This document shows positions 1-8,094 of a stretch of 21,427 bases of DNA, piece by piece. Each line of letters opens with the position of its first letter. Within the stretch, counting starts at the first letter, position 1. The position numbers were made by a program, and so were the translations under genes. The stretch is from Planctomycetaceae bacterium (GTDB taxonomy: Bacteria; Planctomycetota; Planctomycetia; Pirellulales; Pirellulaceae), in NCBI GenBank assembly GCA_022614795.1, contig JAKEHX010000190.1, forward strand, positions 1 to 21,427. Direction: 5' to 3'. Under the pieces are notes generated by a model. It had not been told where the DNA came from. It was given only the letters and a program-made list of their open reading frames with translations, and did no database searches.

Positions 1-1
1 C

Positions 2-55
2 GACCAGTTCCCCCTCGAAGCCGCTCGGCAGAAGCTGCTGGAATCGTTGCGGTAG
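2..55 (+). CDS. C-terminal end of an unidentified gene (5' partial)
   Basis: An open frame enters from the left edge and stops at a TAG at 53-55. It encodes DQFPLEAARQKLLESLR, a charged amphipathic helix that looks like a normal protein C-terminus. It converges on nagA, whose stop lies 18 bases away on the other strand. Seventeen residues are too few to assign a family, so no function is proposed. It could also be a chance open frame. Confidence 0.4.
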   Translation, partial: DQFPLEAARQKLLESLR

Positions 56-73
56 AAGCCGCGGTTTTCGACA

Positions 74-1246
74 TCAAACGCGGCCAAAGACGATGCTTCC
101 CTGGTTCACCGTCGCGCGCACCACCAGCCGGTCCGGCGAATCTGCGGCCGGAAGGTCAAACATGAACAAGTTGGCCGCCGCTCCAACGTCGAGCACGTGG
201 CCGCGGATGCCGATCAATTCCGCGGGCCGCATCGAGGCCATGCCGATGGCCGTGGGCAAATCAACGCCCGCAAATCGCATCACGTTCGCTACGCACACAT
301 TCATGGCGAGCGACGCCCCGGCGAGTATCTCCGGCTGCCCGGCAGGGACGAGTTTTCCCGACGGCAGAACTTCCAGCTCGCCCAGACCTGTGTGATACTT
401 GCCCGGCGGCATGCCCCCCATCGACGTAATGTCGCTGACCAGCACGATCCGCTCGGGCGCCTTTGCCCGGACCATCGACTTGACCACTGCCGGCGGCAGG
501 TGATGGCCGTCGGTGATCAGGCTGGCCACAAGCCGATCGTCGGCCAGTTGGTCCCAGATGTAATTCGGATGTCGGCGAATCTGCGGATGAGCGCCATTGC
601 CCAGGTGCGTGCTCATCCGGGCGCCCGCATCGACGGCGGCATTGATCTGGTCCGCGGTCGCCTTGGTATGTCCGATCGCCACGAGGACGCCGGTCTTCGC
701 CGCCTTGCGAATCAAGTCGGCCGCGCCGTCGTATTCAGGTGAAATCGTGAGCAGCTTGATCCGGCCCTGAGCGAGGTCTTGCAGTCGGGCAAACTCGTCC
801 CAATCGGGCGGGCGGACGTGCTCCCGCGGATGGGCGCCGCGCGGCCCGTCGTCGGGCGAGATGAACGGCCCCTCCAGATGAATTCCGGGAATTCGGGCGG
901 CAACTTCGCCCGACTGGCCGATCGCCCGGGCAATGACGGCCAGTGCTTGAGCAAACACAGCGTGGCTATCCGTCGTCAGCGTGGCCAGGAAACTGGTGAC
1001 GCCAAACGGGTCCTGCGACAGAGCGACTCGCCGGACCTTCTCGACGGTCAACTGCGGATCGTTGAACTCGACGCCGCCGTAGCCATTGATCTGCAAATCG
1101 ACCAGCCCTGGCGCGACCAGCGGCAAGCCTTCCTGATCGGGAACCGGTGTCAGGCCGGCGATGAAGCCGCGGTCGATCTCGATCCGCACCGGTCGCAGCG
1201 TGTCGAAGCGGCGGGCAACAATTGCGAGCAAAGGGAAGTGCTCCAA
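74..1246 (-). CDS. nagA: N-acetylglucosamine-6-phosphate deacetylase
   Basis: This cytoplasmic amidohydrolase removes the acetyl group from GlcNAc-6-phosphate, giving glucosamine-6-phosphate and acetate in amino-sugar and peptidoglycan recycling. Visible motifs in order are APGLVDLQINGYGG (about 45-58), HLEGPFI with the metal ligand Glu125, GHTKA with His193, STHLGNGAH with His214, a TDGHH segment (245-249), and LVSDI with the catalytic Asp272. Length (about 390 aa) is normal for the family. The farthest upstream start is a TTG at 1246. A second TTG at 1231 has a GGAG nine bases ahead of it (1241-1244) and may be the real start. No ATG lies near the N-terminus. The gene follows tRNA-Phe on the same strand with almost no spacer, so co-transcription is likely. 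No nagB or nagE is visible. Confidence 0.93.
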   Translation of the reverse strand: MEHFPLLAIVARRFDTLRPVRIEIDRGFIAGLTPVPDQEGLPLVAPGLVDLQINGYGGVEFNDPQLTVEKVRRVALSQDPFGVTSFLATLTTDSHAVFAQALAVIARAIGQSGEVAARIPGIHLEGPFISPDDGPRGAHPREHVRPPDWDEFARLQDLAQGRIKLLTISPEYDGAADLIRKAAKTGVLVAIGHTKATADQINAAVDAGARMSTHLGNGAHPQIRRHPNYIWDQLADDRLVASLITDGHHLPPAVVKSMVRAKAPERIVLVSDITSMGGMPPGKYHTGLGELEVLPSGKLVPAGQPEILAGASLAMNVCVANVMRFAGVDLPTAIGMASMRPAELIGIRGHVLDVGAAANLFMFDLPAADSPDRLVVRATVNQGSIVFGRV

Positions 1247-1252
1247 TTCAAG

Positions 1253-1325
1253 TGGTCAGGGGCGGAGTTGAACCGCCGACACATGGATTTTCAGTCCATT
1301 GCTCTACCAACTGAGCTACCTGACC
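1253..1325 (-). tRNA. tRNA-Phe (anticodon GAA)
   Basis: The minus strand folds into a complete 73-nt cloverleaf: acceptor GGTCAGG/CCTGACC with discriminator A at 1253, D arm GCTC/GAGC, anticodon stem ATGGA/TCCAT with loop CTGAAAA (anticodon GAA), variable loop GTGTC, and T arm GGCGG/CCGCC with loop TTCAACT. All stems pair without mismatches. The 3' CCA is not encoded, because the next bases are CTT, so it must be added after transcription. The nagA reading frame starts 6 bases beyond the mature 3' end. Confidence 0.97.
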
Positions 1326-1504
1326 TAAACTCTTTGCCTGCAATGCCTTATGACTGGCGGACAGCCTCGGGCAGCGGCCCAACGAAGTCGTATCTTAACG
1401 CCTCCAGTGCCTGCTCGCTAGACATCGACGCACCGACCGCGGCTGCGGTTCAAGGATTTTTCGAGGGGCAGATGGTCGGCACCTTTCATTAACTAGGGTA
1501 CATA

Positions 1505-1533
1505 TTGTCACATACACCTGCCGTGTGTACAAT
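1505..1533 (+). promoter_or_regulatory. Sigma-70-type promoter of the radical SAM gene
   Basis: TTGTCA (1505-1510) and TACAAT (1528-1533) are separated by exactly 17 bases. Transcription starting about 7 bases after the -10 box would begin at about 1540, at the ATG of the following gene (1541). This predicts a leaderless mRNA. No Shine-Dalgarno sequence precedes the ATG. Confidence 0.7.
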
Positions 1534-1540
1534 TCTTCGC

Positions 1541-2626
1541 ATGGCCGAGCAATCTACCACGCGCTTCGTCGGCCGGGCGACGAACCTCGCCCCTCCGAAC
1601 CGCTTTGTGCGCGAGCAGCAACTGGCGGATTTCGAGCAGCTCGCGGCGGACGATGAACTGCTCGCGGATGAGCGGGCCGTGCCGACCGTATTTCTGCCCG
1701 ACCGATCGGCCACGCTGATCCGCGAGAACGACAGCCCCGACATTCCATTCCGCTTCAGCATCAATCCCTATCGCGGCTGCGAGCACGGCTGCGCGTATTG
1801 TTATGCCCGGCCGACGCACGAGACGTTGGGGATGAACGCGGGGCTCGACTTCGAGACCATAATCCTCGTCAAGCACGACGCGGTGGAGCTGCTGCGCAAG
1901 GAACTCAACCGCAAGGGCTGGACCGCCGAGCCGATCATGATGTCCGGCGTGACCGATTGCTATCAGCCGGCGGAGCGCCAGTTTCGGCTCACGCGCGGCA
2001 TTCTGGAGGTGCTGTTCGAGGCGCATCAGCCGGTGTGCCTGATCACGAAGAATTCGCTGGTGTGCCGCGACATTGACATTCTTGCCCCGCTGGCCGAGCG
2101 GCGGCTGGTCGGGGTGGCGATCAGCATCACGACGCTCGACGCGGAATTAGCCCGCACGCTGGAGCCGCGCACCGCCACGCCGGCCGCCAGGCTGCGGGCA
2201 ATCCGCGAGCTTTCGGCAGCGGGTGTGAGCGTGCGGGCGATGGTCGCCCCGATTATCCCCGGACTGAACGATGCCGAGATTCCCGCGATCCTATCGGCCG
2301 CCAAGGAGGCTGGGGCGTGTGGCGCGGGTCATGTCATGCTGCGCCTGCCGCTGAACGTTGCTCCGGTCTTCATGCATTGGCTGCAAACGCATCGCCCGCT
2401 GGCGGCCGAACGGATCGAGTCGCTGATCCGGGCGGTGCGCGGCGGCAAACTGAACGACGCCCGCTTCGGCAGCCGCATGTCTGGAAGCGGGCCCTATGCG
2501 GACGGTATCGAGAAGACGTTCGACCTGTTTGTCCACAAGCTCGGACTGGACGCGCCCTCGCTGCCGCTCGATTCGTCGCAATTTCGGCCGCCGCGCCTGG
2601 CCGGCGGGCAGCTCCGGCTGTTTTGA
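1541..2626 (+). CDS. PA0069-family radical SAM protein (SplB-like, COG1533)
   Basis: This is a predicted cytoplasmic radical S-adenosylmethionine enzyme with a 4Fe-4S cluster. The motif CEHGCAYCYA has the CxxxCxxC spacing plus the CYA signature of the SplB-like/PA0069 family. Further family-like segments are RFSINPYRGC just before the cluster, MMSGVTDCYQPAE, LITKNSL, VAISITTLD and the MVAPIIPGLND strand near the C-terminal half of the barrel. At 361 aa it has the usual family length. The substrate of this family is not established. The ATG at 1541 was chosen over an in-frame TTG at 1505, because that TTG is the -35 box of a promoter whose predicted start site falls on the ATG. The gene converges on citrate synthase with a 30-base gap and no clear terminator. 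Confidence 0.9.
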   Translation: MAEQSTTRFVGRATNLAPPNRFVREQQLADFEQLAADDELLADERAVPTVFLPDRSATLIRENDSPDIPFRFSINPYRGCEHGCAYCYARPTHETLGMNAGLDFETIILVKHDAVELLRKELNRKGWTAEPIMMSGVTDCYQPAERQFRLTRGILEVLFEAHQPVCLITKNSLVCRDIDILAPLAERRLVGVAISITTLDAELARTLEPRTATPAARLRAIRELSAAGVSVRAMVAPIIPGLNDAEIPAILSAAKEAGACGAGHVMLRLPLNVAPVFMHWLQTHRPLAAERIESLIRAVRGGKLNDARFGSRMSGSGPYADGIEKTFDLFVHKLGLDAPSLPLDSSQFRPPRLAGGQLRLF

Positions 2627-2656
2627 CAATCGCCACGCCCGCGCTTGCGAAATCGA

Positions 2657-3976
2657 CTAATTCCGCTCGCTGACAGGCACGTAATTTCGCTCGGTAGGCC
2701 CGGTGTAGATTTGCCGCGGCCGGCAGATGCGCTTTTGCGGGTTGTGGTGCATCTCGGCCCAGTGGGCGATCCAGCCGGGCAGCCGGCCCATGGCGAAGAG
2801 GACCGTAAACATCTGCACGGGAATTCCCAGGGCCCGGTAGATGACGCCGGAGTAGAAATCGACGTTGGGATAGAGCTTGCGTTCGATGAAGTACGGATCG
2901 TGCAGGGCGACCTCTTCCAGCTCCTTAGCGATGTCGAACAGCGGGTCGAGGATCGCCATCTTGGACAAGACTTTCACGCACGCCTGGCGGATGATCGTGC
3001 AGCGGGGGTCGAAATTCTTATATACACGGTGGCCAAAGCCCATGAGCCGGAAGTTGCTCGACTTGTCCTTTGCCAGGTTGACGAACTTTTTGACGTCGCC
3101 CCCTTCGGCAAGAATCCGTTCGAGCATCAACACGACGGCTTCGTTGGCCCCGCCGTGCAGCGGCCCCCAAAGGGCGCAGATGCCGGCGGAAATGCTCGCG
3201 AAGAGATTCGCGTTCGACGAGCCCACCATTCGCACGGTGCTCGTCGAGCAGTTCTGCTCGTGATCGGCGTGCACAATCAAGAGCAGGTTCAGCGCGGCCA
3301 CCGCATCGGCATCGACCTCATACGGCTCGCAAGGGACGGCAAACATCATTTGCAGGAAGTTGGCCGTGTACGATAAATCGTTCTGAGGATACACAAACGG
3401 CTGGCCGGCCGATTTCTTGAAGCTATAGGCCGCAATCGTGGGCAGCTTGGCCAGCAGGCGGTGGATCGAAATTTCCACTTGTCGTGGATCGGCCGGGTCG
3501 AGCGAGTCCTGATAAAACGTCGAGAGCGCGCTGACGGCAGCCGAGAGAATGGCCATCGGGTGGGCATCGCGCGGAAAGCCGCCGTAGAACTTGCGCATGT
3601 CCTCGTGCAGCATCGTGTGCCGGAGGATCGAGCCCCGAAAGGCGGAAAGCTGCTTCTCGTTCGGCAGTTCGCCGTAAATCAACAGGTGAGCGACCTCGAG
3701 GAAATCGCAGTTGGCGGCGAGCTGCTCGATCGGGTAGCCGCGGTAGCGGAGGATGCCGCGCTCGCCATCGAGGAAGGTGATCGCGCTGGCCGTTGCGGCC
3801 GTGTTGGCGTAGCCTTCGTCGAGCGTCGTGCAGCCGGTGGAGGCGAGCAGCTTGGAGACGTCAATGCCCCGTTCGCGTTCGGTGCCAGTTACCACGGGGA
3901 GTTCGTACGATTTGCCGACGACTTCGAGGCGGGCGAATTCCGTGGGCTTTCTCTCCTGCAACGAGTTCATAGGCAT
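2657..3976 (-). CDS. gltA: Citrate synthase (type II)
   Basis: The enzyme condenses acetyl-CoA and oxaloacetate to citrate, the entry step of the TCA cycle, in the cytoplasm. Numbered from the ATG at 3976 (439 aa), the catalytic residues are His239 in HADHEQNCSTSTVR, His274 in GPLHGGANE and Asp373 in KLYPNVDFYSG. MGFGHRVYK, a conserved substrate-binding segment, is also intact. The N-terminal segment (VVGKSYELPVV, then LDGERGILRYRGYPIEQLA) is typical of the long bacterial hexameric type. The frame stays open upstream to 4036, but that stretch overlaps 16-bp tandem repeats, so the ATG at 3976 or the one at 3970 is the likely start. The gene is isolated, with a convergent neighbour downstream. 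Confidence 0.96.
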   Translation of the reverse strand: MPMNSLQERKPTEFARLEVVGKSYELPVVTGTERERGIDVSKLLASTGCTTLDEGYANTAATASAITFLDGERGILRYRGYPIEQLAANCDFLEVAHLLIYGELPNEKQLSAFRGSILRHTMLHEDMRKFYGGFPRDAHPMAILSAAVSALSTFYQDSLDPADPRQVEISIHRLLAKLPTIAAYSFKKSAGQPFVYPQNDLSYTANFLQMMFAVPCEPYEVDADAVAALNLLLIVHADHEQNCSTSTVRMVGSSNANLFASISAGICALWGPLHGGANEAVVLMLERILAEGGDVKKFVNLAKDKSSNFRLMGFGHRVYKNFDPRCTIIRQACVKVLSKMAILDPLFDIAKELEEVALHDPYFIERKLYPNVDFYSGVIYRALGIPVQMFTVLFAMGRLPGWIAHWAEMHHNPQKRICRPRQIYTGPTERNYVPVSERN

Positions 3977-4000
3977 TGGTCTCGTGGTCAATGGCAGCGG

Positions 4001-4048
4001 TCGGGACTGGCAACTTTCGACAATGGCGACTTGCAACAGTGGCGACTT
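4001..4048. repeat. Three 16-bp imperfect tandem repeats upstream of gltA
   Basis: Three consecutive 16-base units occur at 4001-4016, 4017-4032 and 4033-4048. Each ends in a version of TGGC(G/A)ACTT, and their 5' halves vary. They start 24 bases upstream of the chosen gltA ATG, in the leader or promoter area. They may be only simple-sequence slippage products. No regulator can be named. Confidence 0.75.
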
Positions 4049-4108
4049 CTCGCCGCAGTATAACGGGCAACCGACGCGCGGTGAAGTCGCGCGCGATTTC
4101 GGGCTGCC

Positions 4109-4170
4109 CCACCGTAGGCCTCACGCTCCGCGTGAGGGATTCATCACGCGGAGCGTGATGTCTACGATGG
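4109..4170. repeat. REP/BIME-like double-hairpin element 1
   Basis: Two adjacent perfect 8-bp hairpins are present: CCTCACGC-TCC-GCGTGAGG (4119-4137) and CATCACGC-GGA-GCGTGATG (4142-4160). Near-complementary ends, CCACCGTAG and CTACGATGG, bound the pair. The same architecture recurs at 6475, 11671 and 12524. The element sits between the divergent gltA and protease genes. Confidence 0.85.
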
Positions 4171-4231
4171 AGGTTGTCATAATGGCAAAGTGAATCGAGC
4201 CGCTACGAGAAATCTGCCAGGACCATCCGAC

Positions 4232-6472
4232 ATGCGATACGCAATTCTCACGTTGATTTTTAGTCTCTCGCCGCTCGTACCCGTACTGCTGACCATAGCC
4301 GCGGAGCCAATGGCAGCTGCCCCCGCGGCTTCGGTCAAGGACCTGGCAACTCGGGTTCGCGACTCGATTGTCGTCGTGACTTACGCCGGCCGCGAAGGAA
4401 ACCAACAAGGGCTGGGGACCGGGTTTGTGATCGACAAGCGGGGCCTGATTGCGACGAACTTGCACGTCATCGGCGAGGCCCGGCCGATCGAGGTCAAAAC
4501 GGCTGACGGCAAAAAGCTGGCGGTCAAGGCGGTGCACGCCTCGGACCGGACGCTCGATCTGGCGATTGTGGAGGTCGAGGCCAGCGACTTGCCGGCACTC
4601 GAAATCGGCGACAGCAAGGACCTGCCTCAAGGTGAGCAGATCGTCGTGATGGGCAATCCGCACGGCCTGGCCCACAGCGTCGTAAGCGGAGTGATCAGCG
4701 GCCGGCGCGAAATCGACGGCCGCAACATGATCCAAATCGCCATGCCCGTTGAGCCGGGCAACAGCGGCGGGCCGGTGCTCGACATGCAGGGCCGCGTGCT
4801 GGGCATCGTGACGATGAAGTCGCTGGTCACCGAGAACCTCGGATTCGCGGTGGAAGTGAACGATCTCAAACCGCTGATCGCCAAACCCAATCCGGTCGCG
4901 ATCGACCGCTGGCTGACGATCGGCTCGGTCGATCGGGGCCTGTGGGATCCGCTGTTTGGCTCGCGCTGGCAACAACGCGGCGGGCGGATCGTGGTCGATG
5001 GGGTTGGCGCCGGTTTTGGCGGCCGGGCCTTATTGATCGCCAAGGGGGAGACGCCGCAGGTTCCGTATGAACTGGCCGTGACCGTCAAGCTCGATGATGA
5101 AGCGGGGGCCGCGGGCCTGGTGTTTCACTCCGACGGCAACGAGCGGCACTACGGCTTTTATCCGTCGGCCGGCAAGCTCCGCCTGAGCCGCTTTGAGGGA
5201 CCGGACGTATTCAGCTGGAAGGTGCTGGCCGAAAAGCCGGCCGAGGCTTATCGCCCAGGCGACTGGAACCGGCTGAAGGTGCGGGTGGAGAAGGACAAGC
5301 TGCAATGCTACGTCAACGACGAGCTGGTAGTCGAATCGACCGACGACGTTCTGACGAGCGGCCGCATCGGCCTGGCCAAGTTCCGCAATACCAGGGCCGA
5401 GTTTCGCCGGTTCGCCGTCGGCCGCGAGCTGGCGAGTGAAAAGCAGTCCACCGAGGCGCTTACAAAGCTGGCGGAGCGGATCAAGGATCTGCCGCCGCTC
5501 GCCCAGACGGACGACGCGGCAGTTCGGGCCCTTGCGGCCGATGCGCCGGCAGGCGCCGCGTCGGCCTTGCTCGCGCGGGCCAAAGAACTCCAGTCGCAGG
5601 CCCACGAACTGACGCTCCTGGCGGCAAACGTGCGACTGGCCGGCGTGCTCGCTGACTTCGAGCGGCTCGCCGGCCCGCAGGTCGAGTCGGTCGATCTCCT
5701 GCGGGCCGCTCTGACGATTGCCCGGCTCGATGACGAGGATGTCGAGGTCGAAGACTACGTCAAGGCCGTCGATCGCATGGCTCAGGAGATCAAGGACAAG
5801 CTGCCGGCCGATGCCAGCGAGTCAAAGCGCCTGGCCGCACTCAACGACTACCTGTTCAAGTCGCAAGGCTTTCACGGCAGCCGCACCGATTACTACCATC
5901 GGGCCAACAGCTACTTGAGCCGCGTGATCGACGACCGGGAGGGGCTGCCGATTACCCTGTCGCTGCTCTACATGGAGTTGGCCGGGCGGCTCGGCGTGAA
6001 AATCGAAGGGGTCGGCCTGCCGGCCCACTTTGTCGTCCGGCATGTGCCGCAGCAGGGCGAGCCGCAGTTGATCGATGTATTCGAGGGCGCCGTGGCCCTT
6101 AGTCGCGAAGCGGCAGACAAAAAGGTGCTGGAATTGACCGGCGAACCGGCCATCGAGGAGCATTATCGGGCCGTCTTGCCGCGGCAAATGCTGCTGCGGG
6201 TGCTTCAGAACCTGCTGGGCATCGCGCAGCGCGGCGATAAGGGCCCCGACCGCGAAGCAATTCAGCGCTACACAAGCGCGATGCTCGTGCTCGATCCGAC
6301 GCTGATTCGCGAGCGCGGCCTGCGGGCGGTTGTCCGCTGGGAAACGGGCCGGCGCGACGCGGCCGTGGCAGATATTCAGGCGATTCTCGACGCCAAACCT
6401 GCCGGAATCGACCTCGACGAGCTGCGCAACATGCAGGAATATTTTCGCACCGCCAAGCCGCCGCAGCGGTAG
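4232..6472 (+). CDS. Secreted HtrA-like serine protease fused to a concanavalin-like domain and a SirB1/transglutaminase-like domain
   Basis: The 746-aa protein starts at the ATG at 4232, which has AGGA nine bases upstream. An N-terminal signal peptide (about 1-25) is followed by a trypsin-like S1C domain (about 33-215). Its triad is His78 in ATNLHVI, Asp109 in TLDLAIVEV and Ser178 in EPGNSGGP. There is no recognisable PDZ domain. Residues about 225-395 resemble the jelly-roll fold of planctomycete 3-keto-disaccharide hydrolase (DUF1080)-type proteins, with segments GLVFHSDGNERHYGFY and WNRLKVRVEKDKLQCYVNDE. An alpha-helical linker leads to a SirB1-like region (about 465-690) with LNDYLFKSQGFHG, DDREGLPITLSLLYMELAGRLG and GVGLPAHFVVRH. 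A helical, TPR-like tail closes the protein. It probably acts in the periplasm. The protease assignment is firm; the two later domains are recognised from motifs only. Confidence 0.85.
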   Translation: MRYAILTLIFSLSPLVPVLLTIAAEPMAAAPAASVKDLATRVRDSIVVVTYAGREGNQQGLGTGFVIDKRGLIATNLHVIGEARPIEVKTADGKKLAVKAVHASDRTLDLAIVEVEASDLPALEIGDSKDLPQGEQIVVMGNPHGLAHSVVSGVISGRREIDGRNMIQIAMPVEPGNSGGPVLDMQGRVLGIVTMKSLVTENLGFAVEVNDLKPLIAKPNPVAIDRWLTIGSVDRGLWDPLFGSRWQQRGGRIVVDGVGAGFGGRALLIAKGETPQVPYELAVTVKLDDEAGAAGLVFHSDGNERHYGFYPSAGKLRLSRFEGPDVFSWKVLAEKPAEAYRPGDWNRLKVRVEKDKLQCYVNDELVVESTDDVLTSGRIGLAKFRNTRAEFRRFAVGRELASEKQSTEALTKLAERIKDLPPLAQTDDAAVRALAADAPAGAASALLARAKELQSQAHELTLLAANVRLAGVLADFERLAGPQVESVDLLRAALTIARLDDEDVEVEDYVKAVDRMAQEIKDKLPADASESKRLAALNDYLFKSQGFHGSRTDYYHRANSYLSRVIDDREGLPITLSLLYMELAGRLGVKIEGVGLPAHFVVRHVPQQGEPQLIDVFEGAVALSREAADKKVLELTGEPAIEEHYRAVLPRQMLLRVLQNLLGIAQRGDKGPDREAIQRYTSAMLVLDPTLIRERGLRAVVRWETGRRDAAVADIQAILDAKPAGIDLDELRNMQEYFRTAKPPQR

Positions 6473-6474
6473 TC

Positions 6475-6530
6475 ATCGTAGGCATCACGCTCCGCGTGAT
6501 GATTTCCTCACGCGAACCGTGAGGCCTACG
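6475..6530. repeat. REP/BIME-like double-hairpin element 2
   Basis: This is the same architecture as the element at 4109. Hairpin CATCACGC-TCC-GCGTGATG (6483-6501) is followed by CCTCACGC-GAA-CCGTGAGG (6506-6524), which has one C-C mismatch next to its loop. The pair is bounded by CGTAGG and CCTACG. It begins 2 bases after the stop of the protease gene and ends 4 bases before the convergent stop at 6535, so it could act as a bidirectional 3' end or mRNA stabiliser. Confidence 0.85.
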
Positions 6531-6534
6531 AAGG

Positions 6535-7782
6535 CTACTGCTTGTCGATTGGCCGTCCCGCTGGCGGTTCGGGAGGCTGCTCCCACGCGTGCGTGGGCTG
6601 ATAGGCGACCTTCAGCTGCGGCGTGTCGATCGCTTTGCCCCCTGCCTTGTTCGACACGAGCAGCGCGTCGAGCGCCCCGCTGGTGAGCAGCGTCCGCTCG
6701 GGAGGCCAGGCCGGCTGGCCCGTGTGGATCATCCGCTCGGCCCCTTTGAGCAAGTACGTAAAATGCATGAACGGCCGGGCCTCCTGCGTCCAGAAACAGG
6801 TCGATTCACTGCGGCCGTCGCCATATCGCCAGGCGACTGTCCATTCGCCGACGGCGCCGTTGGCCGTGAGGATGCTCGCCCGCAACCCGTCTTCGTAGTC
6901 GAGCACAAACAGCGCCGGCTGCTTGACCAGCTCCTGGAGCGTCTTGCCGGGCCGCAGCGGCTGCTCCTTGAGGCGGGCGAGAGCCTCGTCGAGCAGCTTC
7001 GTATCAAAGAGGCCGCTTTTGCCGGCCTCCCAGACCGCGTCGCCGCTCAGGCAGCGGACCTGCTTGATCCCCGTCTCGCCCCCTTTGCGGCGCTCGGCCA
7101 GGCACTGCACCATTTCCAAGGCGTGAAAACCATACGTGTCGAGCCGATGGTACGACACGGCGACGATTTCCTTCAGCGGCTCGCCGAGCTTGACGTCGGC
7201 CGGCGGATAGCGCCACAAGGTCGGCAGCGACGAGCCGGCCATCATCGGAATTTTGAGGCGCTGTTTCTGCTCCCAGATCCAGGCGATGTCGGCCCTGTCG
7301 TCCTCGAGATGCTTGTCGCTGAAGACGGGCACGACGCGTCCGCTGGCCTCGAACACCTTGACGATCTCGCCGAACATCCGCCGCTTGGGAAACTGAATGC
7401 TGCCGGTCGGGCTTTCGTCGTATTTGCCGTGCTCGGCGATGAGCAGGATGCCATCCACCGCGAGTTTGTCGCCGCCGAGCGTCAGCGCCCCGGCGATCGT
7501 GTCGTAGATCGGGACGCCAAATTGCTTGCCCAGTTCGCGGCTCTTGTCGCGCTCCGGGAACTGATCGACATAGAGCGACGCGAGCTTGAGCTTGGGAAAC
7601 TCGCCTTGGCCGTCGAGCGTGTGACCTTGCAAGAGGCGGCCCGCGATCACGTCGCTGTGCGAGTTGTGGTGCCAGACCGTGGTGATGACCGCGACCCGGG
7701 GAATCTTCTCCTGGGCGTGAACGGCGAATTGGAAGCTGAATGTCAGAATCGGCAGCAGCAACCAGCGAGCGATGCGGAACAT
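6535..7782 (-). CDS. Secreted protein of unknown function (planctomycete type)
   Basis: The protein is 415 aa from the ATG at 7782, with GGAG nine bases upstream. A signal peptide (FRIARWLLLPILTFSFQFA, cleavage likely after AHA at about residue 23) indicates export. The mature N-terminal part starts with the strand RVAVITTVWHHNSHSD. It continues with YDTIAGALTLGGDKLAVDG, ILLIAEHGKYD and a VVPVFSDKHL segment, a pattern reminiscent of a Rossmann-like alpha/beta domain. I recall similar proteins annotated as hypothetical in planctomycetes. The C-terminal half contains YGDGRSESTCFWTQEARPF and an HTGQPAWPPERTLLTSGALD segment, which resembles tails seen in secreted Gfo/Idh/MocA-like proteins. No catalytic motif can be named. 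An alternative start lies at 7827, but that would put extra residues before the signal peptide. Confidence 0.8.
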   Translation of the reverse strand: MFRIARWLLLPILTFSFQFAVHAQEKIPRVAVITTVWHHNSHSDVIAGRLLQGHTLDGQGEFPKLKLASLYVDQFPERDKSRELGKQFGVPIYDTIAGALTLGGDKLAVDGILLIAEHGKYDESPTGSIQFPKRRMFGEIVKVFEASGRVVPVFSDKHLEDDRADIAWIWEQKQRLKIPMMAGSSLPTLWRYPPADVKLGEPLKEIVAVSYHRLDTYGFHALEMVQCLAERRKGGETGIKQVRCLSGDAVWEAGKSGLFDTKLLDEALARLKEQPLRPGKTLQELVKQPALFVLDYEDGLRASILTANGAVGEWTVAWRYGDGRSESTCFWTQEARPFMHFTYLLKGAERMIHTGQPAWPPERTLLTSGALDALLVSNKAGGKAIDTPQLKVAYQPTHAWEQPPEPPAGRPIDKQ

Positions 7783-8094
7783 CTTGGCGGGCTCCGAGGC
7801 AGGAAGATCGGGCGGAGCCACCATCATGACACAAACGGCCAGCGTAGTTCAACCCGCAAACTGATAAACGCAAAGCCGCAATGAATCGCAAAGACGCAAC
7901 GACTCCACGCGCCTCATCACTACTTCTCTGCGCCCCTGCGCTTCTTCGCGCCTCTGCGTTTCTGAATTGACCCAGCGCTGCCCCGCAGCACTCGTCTGCT
8001 CACTTCGCACTTTGCAATTCCTACTTCGCAATTTGCAATCGATTGCTGTTCCGCTTGCAAATTGCAAAACAGGAAATGCAAATTGCGGATAGAC
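7783..8094. other. 312-bp intergenic region with low-complexity A/T-rich repeats
   Basis: No gene was found. The stretch contains degenerate short repeats of the CGCAAAG/CGCAGAG kind at 7855-7965. It then holds TTGCAAATT-type words, including a perfect 11-bp inverted repeat GCAATTTGCAA (8028-8038) and TTGCAAATTGC (8055-8065). The inverted repeat lies 29 bases beyond the secA stop and could fold in the secA 3' end. Its composition is distinctly more A/T-rich than its surroundings. Confidence 0.6.

Noticed and set aside
1505..1540. Upstream TTG start for the radical SAM gene
   Set aside because: The TTG is the -35 box of a near-consensus promoter, so it would not be in the mRNA.
6589..7884. 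Plus-strand open frame of 431 codons
   Set aside because: It lies opposite the secreted protein gene that has a good signal peptide; the antisense product has no motif and unnatural composition.
8028..8065. Inverted repeat downstream of secA as an intrinsic terminator
   Set aside because: The stem is A/T-rich with a 16-base loop and no T-run follows on the minus strand, so it was left as a repeat in a low-complexity region.
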